Below, one piece after another: positions 1 to 6,614 of a stretch of DNA of 11,535 nucleotides. The notes under the pieces are model-generated. The model saw only the letters and a program-made list of their open reading frames with translations, was not told the DNA's origin and searched no databases. The position numbers and the translations under genes are program-made. The DNA is from DATAPE01 sp036265345. GTDB taxonomy: Bacteria > Actinomycetota > CADDZG01 > WHSQ01. The stretch lies in assembly GCA_036265345.1 (NCBI GenBank), contig DATAPE010000295.1, forward strand, positions 1 through 11,535, in the 5' to 3' direction. The stretch's first letter is position 1; each line of letters starts with the position of its first letter.

Positions 1-609
1 AGACTCCCCCAGCAACCCATTCAGGATCGACGACTTCCCAACGTTCGGACGCCCCACGATCGCGATCGACGCCCACGCGTCGTCGATCTCTCCGTTCTGT
101 TGCGGGAGTTGGTTCACCACCGCTTCGAGAAAGTCACCCGAACCTCGTCCATGCAGAGCCGACACTGCGAGTGGCTCCCCCAAGCCCAGGCGGTAGAACG
201 CCGCCGCAACCGGTTCGTCGCTCGGGTCGTCGACCTTGTTGACGGCGACGATGATGGGCTTCCCTGCCCGGCGAAGCTCAGCGGCGACCAGTGCGTCGTC
301 CTCGAGCGGCCCCGCAACCCCGTCCACGACCAGAACGATCAGGTCGGCTGCCTGGATCGCAACCTGAGCCTGTTCCACGATGCGCACGTCCAGCCCTTCG
401 GGCCCCGGTTCCAACCCACCCGTGTCCACGATCTCGAAACGGGTCCCGGACCATTCGGCCGAGAACGCGCTGCGGTCCCGGGTCACTCCAGGCGTCTCTT
501 GCACGATGGCCTCCTGCCGTCCAAGCACGCGGTTGACCAACGAAGACTTGCCAACGTTCGGGCGACCGACCACGGCTACGACCGGAAGGCCGCTGCGATG
601 AGAGCTCAC
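1..609 (-). CDS. der: Ribosome-assembly GTPase Der/EngA (N-terminal part, cut by window edge)
   Basis: Der is a GTPase with two tandem G domains that helps 50S ribosome assembly. The 203 visible codons, read without a stop to the left edge, hold the whole first G domain: P-loop GRPNVGKSS at residues 15-23, DTGG at 62-65, NKVD at 124-127 and SAL at 150-152. The P-loop of the second G domain (GRPNVGKSS, about 186-194) lies near the edge. A double GRPNVGKS motif is diagnostic of Der. The start is GTG at 609-607, which overlaps the cmk stop as GTGA; this places MSSHRSGLPVVAVV just before the P-loop, as in the family. The 4-nt overlap implies translational coupling to cmk. The rest of the second G domain and the C-terminal KH-like domain are outside the window. 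Identification is firm; the start is well supported. Confidence 0.96.
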   Translation of the reverse strand, partial: MSSHRSGLPVVAVVGRPNVGKSSLVNRVLGRQEAIVQETPGVTRDRSAFSAEWSGTRFEIVDTGGLEPGPEGLDVRIVEQAQVAIQAADLIVLVVDGVAGPLEDDALVAAELRRAGKPIIVAVNKVDDPSDEPVAAAFYRLGLGEPLAVSALHGRGSGDFLEAVVNQLPQQNGEIDDAWASIAIVGRPNVGKSSILNGLLGES

Positions 610-1253
610 CGATGGCCGAGCCGTTCCCGGACGATATGGAGTACCTCGTTGACGACGGCGACCAGGTCGCGATCGCTCGAGTCGATCTGCACCGCGTCCG
701 GTGCGGGTTTCAGTGGGGAGTCTGGCCTCACGGAATCTGCGTGGTCGCGTGCGGCCATCGCTTTCTCGATATCGGCGATCGTCGCCTCGTCCGGCGGCAG
801 GGCCAACTGCTCCTGCCGGCGCTTTGCCCGGACCGGACGAGCCGCGGTAAGGAAGAGCTTGACCTCCGCTTCTGGTGCGATCACGGTGCCGATGTCTCTG
901 CCCTCCATCACCACATCTCCGCTGTTAGCGACCTCTCTCTGGCGCGCCGCGAGGGCGCGACGCACGCCCGGATACCGGGCTACCACCGACGCGGCGGTGC
1001 CGACACCTGGATCCCTGAGCCCCGTCGCCCTATCTTCGGTGCGACCCGAGATCAACGTGGGCGCCACTTGAGCTGCCAAAGCTTCGACTGCCTCCTGATC
1101 GGAAGGATCTATCCCTCGCTCCAACATCGCGAGCGCGATCCTCCGGTACATCGCGCCCGTGTCCACGTAGCGGAAGCCCAACGCACTGGCCACTGCCTGC
1201 GCCACGGAGCTCTTGCCCGCTCCGGCGGGGCCATCGATGGCGATGACGGTCAC
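606..1253 (-). CDS. cmk: Cytidylate kinase (CMP/dCMP kinase)
   Basis: Phosphorylates CMP and dCMP to the diphosphates with ATP, in the cytoplasm. The 215-residue protein has the usual length of the family. It shows the P-loop GPAGAGKSS at residues 8-16, the conserved YVDTGAMYR after it, the EGRDIGTVI segment in the nucleotide-binding core and an arginine-rich lid (RPVRAKRRQEQ). The start is GTG at 1253-1251, giving MTVIAIDGPAGAGK; gagaag lies 9 nt upstream as a weak ribosome-binding site. The gene is followed with a 4-nt GTGA overlap by der, so the two are one transcription unit. Upstream is a long gene-poor stretch rather than rluB directly, so cmk-der probably has its own promoter there; no convincing -10/-35 pair was seen. 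Confidence 0.96.
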   Translation of the reverse strand: MTVIAIDGPAGAGKSSVAQAVASALGFRYVDTGAMYRRIALAMLERGIDPSDQEAVEALAAQVAPTLISGRTEDRATGLRDPGVGTAASVVARYPGVRRALAARQREVANSGDVVMEGRDIGTVIAPEAEVKLFLTAARPVRAKRRQEQLALPPDEATIADIEKAMAARDHADSVRPDSPLKPAPDAVQIDSSDRDLVAVVNEVLHIVRERLGHR

Positions 1254-1334
1254 GGCGCCACACTTCTCGGGTGGTGTTGCGGCGGGAGTCCCCCGCGCTG
1301 ACCCGCGGAGGGACGGGCGCGGTCGTCGACCACC

Positions 1335-1350
1335 ACAAATCTAGACTTGT
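1335..1350. repeat. 16-bp imperfect palindrome upstream of cmk
   Basis: The sequence acaaatctagacttgt is symmetrical around ctag, with one mismatched pair (A1339 against C1346). It lies about 80-100 bases upstream of the cmk start in a locally AT-richer patch. The right half contains gacttgta (1344-1351), a match to the octamer family seen elsewhere in this window. It could be an operator for a dimeric regulator of cmk-der or just another piece of the octamer family. Confidence 0.4.
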
Positions 1351-1534
1351 ACTTCACATTGATTCTCCGCTTAGGAATCATTCGGCACAGCATCTCACCA
1401 CGAGTTGGCCGGCTTCGCGAACGGAGACCACGGCTGAACCGGATCACCCGCTCGGAGGTTCGTGGCAGGCCGTCGCCTCCCGATCAGAGTCAAGCGCTGG
1501 TGATGGCGCGCCAACAGCCCATATCGGCCCCGGA

Positions 1535-1606
1535 TCCGTGCGCTCCGTGCGCTCCGTGCGCTCCGTGCGCTCCGTGCGCTCCATGCGCTCCATGCGCTCC
1601 GTGCGC
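1535..1606 (+). repeat. 9-bp tandem repeat, 8 copies (unit tccgtgcgc)
   Basis: Eight head-to-tail copies of a 9-base unit. Copies 6 and 7 read tccatgcgc instead of tccgtgcgc; the rest are identical. A partial unit follows at 1607. Because 9 is a multiple of 3, open frames on both strands run through it with 3-residue periodicity (for example SVR or CAP), but no flanking coding signal was found. It looks like a simple minisatellite (VNTR) in non-coding DNA. Confidence 0.93.
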
Positions 1607-1679
1607 TCCATTGGTCCACTGTGCCTCTGGAGCGCGAGCAGCACACGCTTGCCCGGCGATCACATAGCCTCCCAGCGCC

Positions 1680-1727
1680 TGCTCATCGCCTAATGGACTA
1701 GTCGTCTTATCTACAAATCAATCGGTC
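1680..1727 (+). repeat. Degenerate octamer array (about 6 units)
   Basis: Six consecutive 8-base units, five of them ending in TC, loosely fit GAYTTRTC; examples are gactagtc (1696-1703) and gtcttatc (1704-1711). The island is AT-richer than its surroundings. The 15 bases 1705-1719 match 6930-6944 with a single difference (tcttatctacaartc), which supports common descent of the two arrays. It lies in the gap between rluB and cmk. Function unknown. Confidence 0.55.
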
Positions 1728-2392
1728 GACGACGTTTCGGACCACCCGGTCCCCTTCGCGGGGCGTACGTCCCGCTCCTGACTCCGGCTCGTCCCTCCTG
1801 CCGCGCACCCAGCCCGCCCCTGCCTCCGGCACGTCCCACCGCGGTCTGGTGAGAGCACGCCCGCTGGCTTCAGCGCGACACAATTGTCTGGCGCCATAGT
1901 CAGTTGCCCCACAGCCTTCTTCGATCCCTCCGCGGGTGGGGTCGTGTACCTCCTCCGTTCGCCCCCGTCCAGTTCTCGGGGTCCGGGGAGCTCACCGCCG
2001 CGGCCCTTTGGCATCGCCGTCGGCCCCACCGGCCCACAGACCTTTCATAGCCCAAGATCGGTCACCGCCGCGATGCAAGATCTGGCTGCGAAGGATTCCC
2101 ACCAACGGTTGCGGCAGTCGGCTCGAGCGATGACCACCCAGAGCTAAATCTCAACTGGAGCGTTATTCCAGATGGCTAGACCGGCCTTGGCGCTCAACCG
2201 CGATGTGTGGGACCGGTGACCCCAGCCGAGTAAGGCGACCGCGTCGCGGCCTTGCGATTCCCCAACCGCGAGGGCTTTTCACCTTGGCCACGCGCCGCCA
2301 ATCCAGCGCCAACACGCCTACGCACCTGATCACCCGGAAGGTTCCTCGGTACTCGCGGAACGCGCTTAGGGGCTCAACCCGGTGGGCTTCAG

Positions 2393-2449
2393 ACTCGGGG
2401 GGTTCTGGTGCCCGAGAGGGTCCCCCGGCTCAGGGTGACGGCCCCGAGT
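2393..2449. repeat. Nested GC-rich inverted repeats downstream of rluB
   Basis: ACTCGGGG at 2393-2400 is a perfect inverted match to CCCCGAGT at 2442-2449. The same left arm can instead pair with CCCGAG at 2411-2416, so the two pairings exclude each other. A GGGGG/CCCCC pair (2398-2402 with 2422-2426) lies inside. No run of T follows on either strand, so it is not a classical intrinsic terminator. It may be a transcript-end structure for rluB, a structured RNA, or chance in GC-rich DNA. Confidence 0.35.
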
Positions 2450-2482
2450 TTCCCTGTGGGGGAGGACATGCGGGATCGGCTT

Positions 2483-2522
2483 GCTCCATCATCTACTTAT
2501 AGACATAGCTACCAGTAGACCC
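2483..2522 (-). repeat. Possible weak octamer-periodic island
   Basis: An AT-richer patch read on the minus strand with an 8/16-base rhythm: gtctactg and gtctataa sit 16 bases apart, as do gtagctat and gtagatga. The phase resembles GTCGACTT, a rotation of the octamer consensus seen elsewhere. It is more degenerate than the other arrays and lies between rluB and the GC-rich inverted repeats. Confidence 0.3.
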
Positions 2523-2562
2523 TGGCTACGCCGCGGAGGAAGCTATGGACCAGGGAATACTT

Positions 2563-2594
2563 GCAGAGTCGCTTTGTCGACATATCCCCTAGTC
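2563..2594 (+). repeat. Degenerate octamer array just downstream of rluB
   Basis: Four consecutive 8-base units, all ending in TC: gcagagtc (2563), gctttgtc (2571), gacatatc (2579) and ccctagtc (2587). The next bases, gccta, keep the phase. It starts about 35 bases beyond the rluB stop. Same family as the arrays at 1680, 4824, 6812, 6897, 7500 and 8571. Confidence 0.5.
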
Positions 2595-2627
2595 GCCTAC
2601 CAACCCGAAGACTCGGTCGGCGCTCTC

Positions 2628-3449
2628 CTAGGACGCGTGGCCTCGCCCGCGCGGAATGGATCGAGGGTCTTCCCCGCCGCCACCTGCCCGTCCGGAGGAG
2701 CTCGGGAGCCGCTGGGCTACCGCGGCGTAGAGACTCCTCACCTCTTCCGGGGTCAGCCGCCGGGCGGTTCCGCCTTTCAGCCTGCCGAGCTGGAGGGGGC
2801 CGACAGAGGTACGAACCAGGCGCTGTACCCGGTGGCCCAAGGCCTCGAACATCCGCCTCACCTGACGGTTCCGGCCCTCCCGAATGGTGATCTCCACCAG
2901 GCAGGCCCCCGGGCGGCGGTCCAGCACCTGGACCTTCGCCGGCGCGGTCCGGCCGTCCTCGAGATCGATCCCCCGCGCCAGCCTCTTCAATTCCGCCGGA
3001 GCCATATGGCCGGAGAGCTCGGCCAGATAGGTCTTTGGCACCTCGTAGCTGGGATGGGTCAACCTGTGGGTGAGGGTCCCGTCGTTGGTCAGGATGAGGG
3101 CGCCTTCAGTGCCGATATCCAAGCGGCCCACGGGCCACACCCGGGTGTCTTGATCGATCAGGTCGAGGACGGTTACGCGGCCCTCGGGATCGTGGGCGGT
3201 GGTGACAACGCCCTCAGGCTTGTTCATCAGGAGATAGACCAGTCCCGGTTCGAGAGGGACATGGGAACCATCAACTTCAACCTCGTCTTTAGATGGATCT
3301 ACCTTGTCACCCAACCGCGCCAGCTGGCCGTTGACCTTGACGCGTCGATGCTCGATCAGCACCTCGATGGCCCTGCGGGAGCCGAGCCCGGCCCGCGCCA
3401 ACACCTTCTGGAGGCGTTCCGGGCCGGAAGGAGGTGGCGGAGTGGTCAC
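2628..3449 (-). CDS. rluB: 23S rRNA pseudouridine synthase, RluB/RsuA family
   Basis: Isomerises a uridine to pseudouridine in rRNA, by homology at the 2605 region of 23S rRNA. From the chosen start it has 273 residues: an S4 RNA-binding domain (about 11-57, ERLQKVLARAGLGSRR), then the synthase domain with LLMNKPEGV, the catalytic loop GRLDIGTEGALILTNDG (catalytic Asp at about 111), KTYLAEL, and the C-terminal EGRNRQVRRMFEALGH motif. The frame is open 53 codons further upstream, but that extension lies inside scpB. GTG at 3449-3447, 13 bases after the scpB stop, gives a normal short N-terminus. No strong ribosome-binding site is visible, so coupling to scpB is likely. The scpA-scpB-rluB order is widely conserved. 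Paralogue choice (RluB against other RsuA-family enzymes) rests on context. Confidence 0.92.
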   Translation of the reverse strand: MTTPPPPSGPERLQKVLARAGLGSRRAIEVLIEHRRVKVNGQLARLGDKVDPSKDEVEVDGSHVPLEPGLVYLLMNKPEGVVTTAHDPEGRVTVLDLIDQDTRVWPVGRLDIGTEGALILTNDGTLTHRLTHPSYEVPKTYLAELSGHMAPAELKRLARGIDLEDGRTAPAKVQVLDRRPGACLVEITIREGRNRQVRRMFEALGHRVQRLVRTSVGPLQLGRLKGGTARRLTPEEVRSLYAAVAQRLPSSSGRAGGGGEDPRSIPRGRGHAS

Positions 3450-3462
3450 TGGAGGAAAAGCC

Positions 3463-4026
3463 TCACGCGTTGGGCGAGAGTTTCGCCTCCATGTCTTCGA
3501 CTGCTTCCAGGCTGGGCATGAAACCGCCAAGGGGAGGCAGATCTTCGATCGAGCGCAGGCCGAGCCGTTCCAGCACGAGGTCGGAAACCGTGAACAGCAC
3601 CGGAGCACCGGGTGTGCGATCGCGGCCTTGCTCTTCCAGGAGACCCCTTTGCAACAGCGTCTTGACGACTCCGTCGGAGTCGACGCCCCTGATGTCCGAG
3701 ATCTGCGATCGGGAGACCGGCTGACGGTAGGCCACGATCGCGAGAACCTCCAGCGCAGCCCCTGTTAGGCGCGCATGCTGATGGGTCCGCACGAAGCGTT
3801 CCAACCAGGGCGCACATTCGGGATGGGAGTAGAGCCGCCACCCCCCGGCCACTTCCCGGAGCACGAAGCCCCTCCCGTCCGCATCGTACTGGCCGGCCAA
3901 CTCGCGTAGGACGCGTTCCACTTCTGCGGTAGGGCTCTCCAGCACCTCCCCGATGAGACCTGCCGACACCGGCTCGTCGGTGAGCAACAGGATCGCTTCC
4001 ACCACCATGCGGTCGGAGACAGTCAC
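3463..4026 (-). CDS. scpB: Segregation and condensation protein B
   Basis: ScpB is the winged-helix (kite) subunit that binds the kleisin ScpA in the Smc-ScpAB condensin complex, which compacts and helps segregate the chromosome. The 187-residue product has the family pattern: an N-terminal winged helix (VVEAILLLTDEPV), the family-typical GGWRLYSHPECAPWLERFV, then the second winged helix with ALEVLAIVAYRQPVSRSQISDIRGVDSDGVVKTLLQRGLL. The GTG start (4026-4024) overlaps the scpA stop as GTGA, indicating coupled translation and matched amounts of ScpA and ScpB. rluB follows 13 bases later. Confidence 0.96.
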   Translation of the reverse strand: MTVSDRMVVEAILLLTDEPVSAGLIGEVLESPTAEVERVLRELAGQYDADGRGFVLREVAGGWRLYSHPECAPWLERFVRTHQHARLTGAALEVLAIVAYRQPVSRSQISDIRGVDSDGVVKTLLQRGLLEEQGRDRTPGAPVLFTVSDLVLERLGLRSIEDLPPLGGFMPSLEAVEDMEAKLSPNA

Positions 4027-4811
4027 CGTGACGATCCCAGCTCGAGGCTGTATTCGTCGGCCTCCCCGATCGCACTCTCGACTTCCACTTGACCCGTCCA
4101 GGAGGCGCGGATGTCCCCGAAGCGGGTGGCTTGGTCCAGAACCACTGCCCCCGACTTCACCAGCTCCAACAAGGCGAGGAAACGGACGATCACCGTCATC
4201 TTGTCGTCGGTGCTCTGACTCAGATCCTCGAAAGACAGCTCGCCTGCGAACTTCAGTCTCTCGCCCACCTCCGCTATGGCGTCACGCACCGAGACCCTGA
4301 TCGGCGCCAGGTGCGAGGTGTCGAGCACCGGGATCGGTGCGGCGCCCAGCAGCCGGCCCGCCACCTGGCCGAGCTTGGTAGCGGTGACCTTGTGCAGGAG
4401 ATCTGGAGACAGATCCAGGAACCTGTCTTCGAGAGCTACGGCCCGGCCATGCCAGGCAGCTCCCTCCTCGAGGGCCGCGGCGATCCACGCGCCGGCGTCC
4501 CGGAAGGTCGAGCACTCGATAAGTCGAGCCAGCAGCAGGTCTCGTTCCTCGAGAAGCTCGAGGTCCGAGCCCTCCCCTCCCCTCGACGGCAACAAGCGCG
4601 TCGACTTCAACTCCAGAAGCGTGGCCGCAACGAGTAGGAAGCCGGTGGTCAACTCCAGATCGAGCGTCTCCATCTCGGTTACGACGTGGAGATACTCAGT
4701 TGTGATCGTGGCGAGGGACACGTCATAGATCTCCACCCGCTGACGGGTGATGAGGTGCAGCAGCAGATCGATGGGCCCCTCAAAGACATCTAGCTTGACC
4801 TGGTAAGCCAT
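4023..4811 (-). CDS. scpA: Segregation and condensation protein A (kleisin)
   Basis: ScpA is the kleisin that bridges the Smc heads and binds ScpB. The 262-residue protein opens with the family signature FEGPIDLLLHLITRQRVEIYDVSLATIT (residues 10-37), followed by the conserved AATLLELKSTRLLP segment. It ends with the C-terminal winged helix (MTVIVRFLALLELVKSGAVVLDQ) that contacts the Smc head. The ATG start at 4811 is preceded by aggagag at good spacing. An octamer duplication (4824-4840) lies immediately upstream of this ribosome-binding site, in the short gap after trpS. scpB overlaps its stop by 4 nt. No smc gene is in the window. Confidence 0.96.
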   Translation of the reverse strand: MAYQVKLDVFEGPIDLLLHLITRQRVEIYDVSLATITTEYLHVVTEMETLDLELTTGFLLVAATLLELKSTRLLPSRGGEGSDLELLEERDLLLARLIECSTFRDAGAWIAAALEEGAAWHGRAVALEDRFLDLSPDLLHKVTATKLGQVAGRLLGAAPIPVLDTSHLAPIRVSVRDAIAEVGERLKFAGELSFEDLSQSTDDKMTVIVRFLALLELVKSGAVVLDQATRFGDIRASWTGQVEVESAIGEADEYSLELGSSR

Positions 4812-4823
4812 CGCTCTCCTGTG

Positions 4824-4840
4824 GACTTGTCGACTTGTCG
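4824..4840 (+). repeat. Perfect octamer duplication (gacttgtc x2)
   Basis: gacttgtc occurs twice head-to-tail and the next base, g, continues the phase. This is the cleanest copy of the octamer family in the window and defines its consensus. It sits in the 56-base gap between the trpS stop and scpA start, just upstream of the scpA ribosome-binding site, so it would lie in the scpA leader or at its promoter. Confidence 0.75.
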
Positions 4841-4867
4841 CCGTTCAGTCTTCGCTACCGGTAGAGC

Positions 4868-5905
4868 CTACGAGGGCACATCGCTCTTGACGCGGCTTTG
4901 GAGCAGACCGACCCGGTCCCTCACCCGGGCGAGCGTCTGAGCAGCCTCCCGGGAGGCCTTCCCCGCTCCTTCGTACAAGAGGTCGTCCAGCTCGCCTTGG
5001 TCCCTCATCAGCTCGAAGTAACGCTCCCGGATCGGGCCCAGCCTTTCGGTGACGACGTCGATGAGCGCGGCCTTGAAGTCTCCGTAGCCGGAGGATGCGA
5101 ATCGCGTCTCCAGCTCGGCCACGGGGGTGTTCTCGAAGAGCGAGAAGATCGTCAGGAGATTCGAGAGTGCCGGCTTATCCGCCCCGGCGCGCACCTCTCT
5201 GCCGGAATCGGTGACGGCAGCCCGCACCTTCTTGCTGATCTGGTCTGGGGGATCGGTTAGCTCGAGGCTCCCCAGCGGCCTGTCGTCGGACTTGCTCATC
5301 TTCTGGCTGGGATCGTCGAGAGCCATGATCCTGGCTCCCTCTGGAGGAACCAAAGGCTCGGGCAGAACGAAGGTTTCTCCCAGCAGCGAGTTGAAGCGAC
5401 CGGCAAGGTCGCGGGTCAGCTCCACGTGCTGCCGCTGGTCGTCGCCCACCGGAACGAGCCGCGTGTCGTAAAGAAGGATGTCGGCGGCCATCAGCACGGG
5501 ATAGGCGAACACCCCCGCCCCCACCGATTCGCCCTCCTTGGAACTCTTCTCCTTGTATTGAGTCATGCGGCGCAGCTCCCCCATCCGGGCCAGGCAGGTC
5601 AACAACCATGCGAGCTCCGAATGAGCGGGGACGTGGGATTGCACGAACAGGACCGCGCGCTCGGGGTCGACGCCGCAGGCGAGAAGCTCGGCAGCCTTGA
5701 TCAGGGAGTTCTGGCGAAGCTCGGCCGGGTCCCATGGAGTCGTGATCGCGTGGAGGTCGACGATGCAATAGAAGGTGTCGTAGCTGTCCTGGAGGGCCAC
5801 CCAGTTGTTCACCGCGCCTAGGAGGTTGCCGATGTGCGCCGCCCCGGTGGGCTTGATCCCGCTGAAAACCCTGGGAGCAGATTGATCTCTAGATGTTTGG
5901 TTCAG
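4868..5905 (-). CDS. trpS: Tryptophanyl-tRNA synthetase, apparent CTG start
   Basis: Charges tRNA-Trp with tryptophan; class I, Rossmann-fold enzyme. The 345-residue product has the class I signatures GAAHIGN (the HIGH motif, about 21-27) and KMSKS (about 202-206), plus VPVGDDQRQHVELTRDLA between them. The first GTG in frame (5812) would delete the HIGH motif. The frame extends upstream through VFSGIKPTGAAHIGN to an in-frame TAG, and this extension holds no ATG, GTG or TTG. CTG at 5905-5903 lies 5 bases after ggggaggag, a strong ribosome-binding site, and gives an N-terminus MNQTSRDQSAPRVFSG of normal family length. An error in the sequence could also remove a usual start codon. It is head-to-head with the M50 protease, 49 bases away. 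Confidence 0.93.
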   Translation of the reverse strand: MNQTSRDQSAPRVFSGIKPTGAAHIGNLLGAVNNWVALQDSYDTFYCIVDLHAITTPWDPAELRQNSLIKAAELLACGVDPERAVLFVQSHVPAHSELAWLLTCLARMGELRRMTQYKEKSSKEGESVGAGVFAYPVLMAADILLYDTRLVPVGDDQRQHVELTRDLAGRFNSLLGETFVLPEPLVPPEGARIMALDDPSQKMSKSDDRPLGSLELTDPPDQISKKVRAAVTDSGREVRAGADKPALSNLLTIFSLFENTPVAELETRFASSGYGDFKAALIDVVTERLGPIRERYFELMRDQGELDDLLYEGAGKASREAAQTLARVRDRVGLLQSRVKSDVPS

Positions 5906-5910
5906 ACTTA

Positions 5911-5919
5911 CTCCTCCCC
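5911..5919 (-). promoter_or_regulatory. Strong ribosome-binding site fixing the trpS CTG start
   Basis: On the minus strand ggggaggag stands 5 bases before CTG (5905-5903). It is the only good Shine-Dalgarno sequence between the upstream in-frame TAG and the HIGH motif of trpS, and it supports initiation at CTG. Confidence 0.65.
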
Positions 5920-5939
5920 GATCAGCGGTGCGACACCCC

Positions 5940-5945
5940 TAGAAT
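5940..5945 (+). promoter_or_regulatory. Candidate -10 box for a leaderless M50 protease transcript
   Basis: tagaat fits the TANNNT -10 element and ends 9 bases before the ATG of the protease gene. Transcription would begin at or within two bases of the start codon. No Shine-Dalgarno sequence precedes this ATG, which agrees with leaderless translation, common in Actinobacteria. No clear -35 hexamer is seen. Confidence 0.45.
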
Positions 5946-5954
5946 AGCGGCCAC

Positions 5955-6572
5955 ATGCTGGACATACTCCGACAATCACCGGTCACCTTCATCCTGCTTG
6001 CGGTGTCCCTTCTGGGGGCCATCACACTCCACGAATTCGCGCATGCCCTCGCTGCCGATATGCAGGGCGATCGGATGCCGCGGGCGATGGGCAGGCTGAC
6101 CCTCGACCCCTCCAAGCATCTCGACCCTCTGGGAACCTTGTGCATCCTGCTCGTTGGTTTCGGATGGGGCAAACCGGTCCCCTTCCGGCCGGAAGCTCTG
6201 TCGTCGCGCCGCTTCGGGGCTGCCATCGTGGCGCTGGCGGGGCCGATGATGAACCTGCTCCTTGCTCTGGTCAGCGCGTTCGCCATCCGCATCACGGGTC
6301 TGGCCACCGGACCGGTCGGCACCTTCCTCCAGTACTTCCTGATCATCAACGTCCTGCTGGCAGTCTTCAACCTCATCCCCCTGCCCCCGCTCGATGGGTC
6401 GAGGCTGTTGACGATCTTCCTTCCCCCCAGCAAGCAGAAAATCGTGTTCTTCCTCGACCGTTACGGTTTCATGATCCTCTTGGGCTTACTCCTGATCGTC
6501 GGAACCAGCGTCCTCAACCCGGTGCTGGATCCCATAACCTCAGCGATCCAGCACCTCGCCGGCCTTCGCTGA
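5955..6572 (+). CDS. Site-2-type membrane zinc metalloprotease (peptidase family M50)
   Basis: An intramembrane metalloprotease of the compact M50 type (YwhC/FtsH-independent S2P-like). The 205-residue product is mostly hydrophobic. The first membrane segment (about 10-30) ends in the zinc motif HEFAH (26-30). AGPMMN (95-100) starts another segment, and NLIPLPPLDGSRLL (139-152) carries the third zinc ligand Asp147; a last hydrophobic segment lies at about 172-188. No PDZ domain is present. The substrate is unknown. This family is often found near trpS and scpA/scpB in other bacteria, usually on the same strand; here it is divergent from trpS. The start ATG lies 49 bases from the trpS start and appears leaderless. 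Confidence 0.93.
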   Translation: MLDILRQSPVTFILLAVSLLGAITLHEFAHALAADMQGDRMPRAMGRLTLDPSKHLDPLGTLCILLVGFGWGKPVPFRPEALSSRRFGAAIVALAGPMMNLLLALVSAFAIRITGLATGPVGTFLQYFLIINVLLAVFNLIPLPPLDGSRLLTIFLPPSKQKIVFFLDRYGFMILLGLLLIVGTSVLNPVLDPITSAIQHLAGLR

Positions 6573-6587
6573 TCCCCCGCGCCGCAC

Positions 6588-6614
6588 CACTAAATATTTG
6601 CTTCACCCTTAGTG
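6588..6614 (+). terminator. Possible transcript-end hairpin after the M50 gene
   Basis: CACTAA (6588-6593) is a perfect inverted match to TTAGTG (6609-6614), with 15 bases between, starting 16 bases after the protease stop. The stem is short and no T run follows, so it would be a weak terminator at best. The AT-rich bases may instead belong to the octamer-type islands. Confidence 0.25.

Larger units (their letters stand above)
1254..2627. other. Gene-poor stretch between rluB and cmk
   Basis: About 1.37 kb with no reading frame recognised as a protein on either strand; the open frames present are low-complexity and rich in R, P, S and G. In many Actinobacteria rluB and cmk are adjacent or separated by one short gene, so this is a long gap. 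It holds a 16-bp imperfect palindrome (1335-1350), a 9-bp tandem repeat (1535-1606), octamer-periodic islands (1680-1727, 2483-2522, 2563-2594) and nested GC-rich inverted repeats (2393-2449). No tRNA, tmRNA, RNase P or SRP RNA motif was found by eye. Between about 1740 and 2200 nothing stands out. It probably contains the cmk promoter and the end of the scpA-scpB-rluB transcript. Confidence 0.6.

Noticed and set aside
369..391. ParB binding site (parS) half-match tgttccacg
   Set aside because: Only half of the TGTTNCACGTGAAACA palindrome is present, inside the der coding sequence. No full parS was seen in the window.
1250..1447. 65-codon minus-strand frame ending with a GTGA overlap on cmk
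   Set aside because: The spacing would suit a coupled small gene, but the product is low-complexity (R, P, G, H), has no clear ribosome-binding site and matches nothing known to me.
1444..1693. Repeat-protein-like frames across the 9-base repeat (SVR, CAP or RTE repeats)
   Set aside because: All frames through a 9-base tandem repeat look periodic; no flanking domain or start signal supports translation.
2229..2280. Intrinsic terminator (ccttgcg/cgcgagg stem followed by gctttt)
   Set aside because: The stem is imperfect with a 10-base loop, only four T follow, and no plus-strand gene ends nearby.
1254..2627. tRNA, tmRNA, RNase P or SRP RNA hidden in the long gap
   Set aside because: No GGTTCRANNCC-type T arm with a matching acceptor stem, and none of the conserved cores of the other RNAs, could be found by eye.
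2481..3521. 346-codon open frame on the plus strand
   Set aside because: Mostly antisense to rluB, whose S4 and synthase motifs are intact; the part outside rluB is composition-driven.
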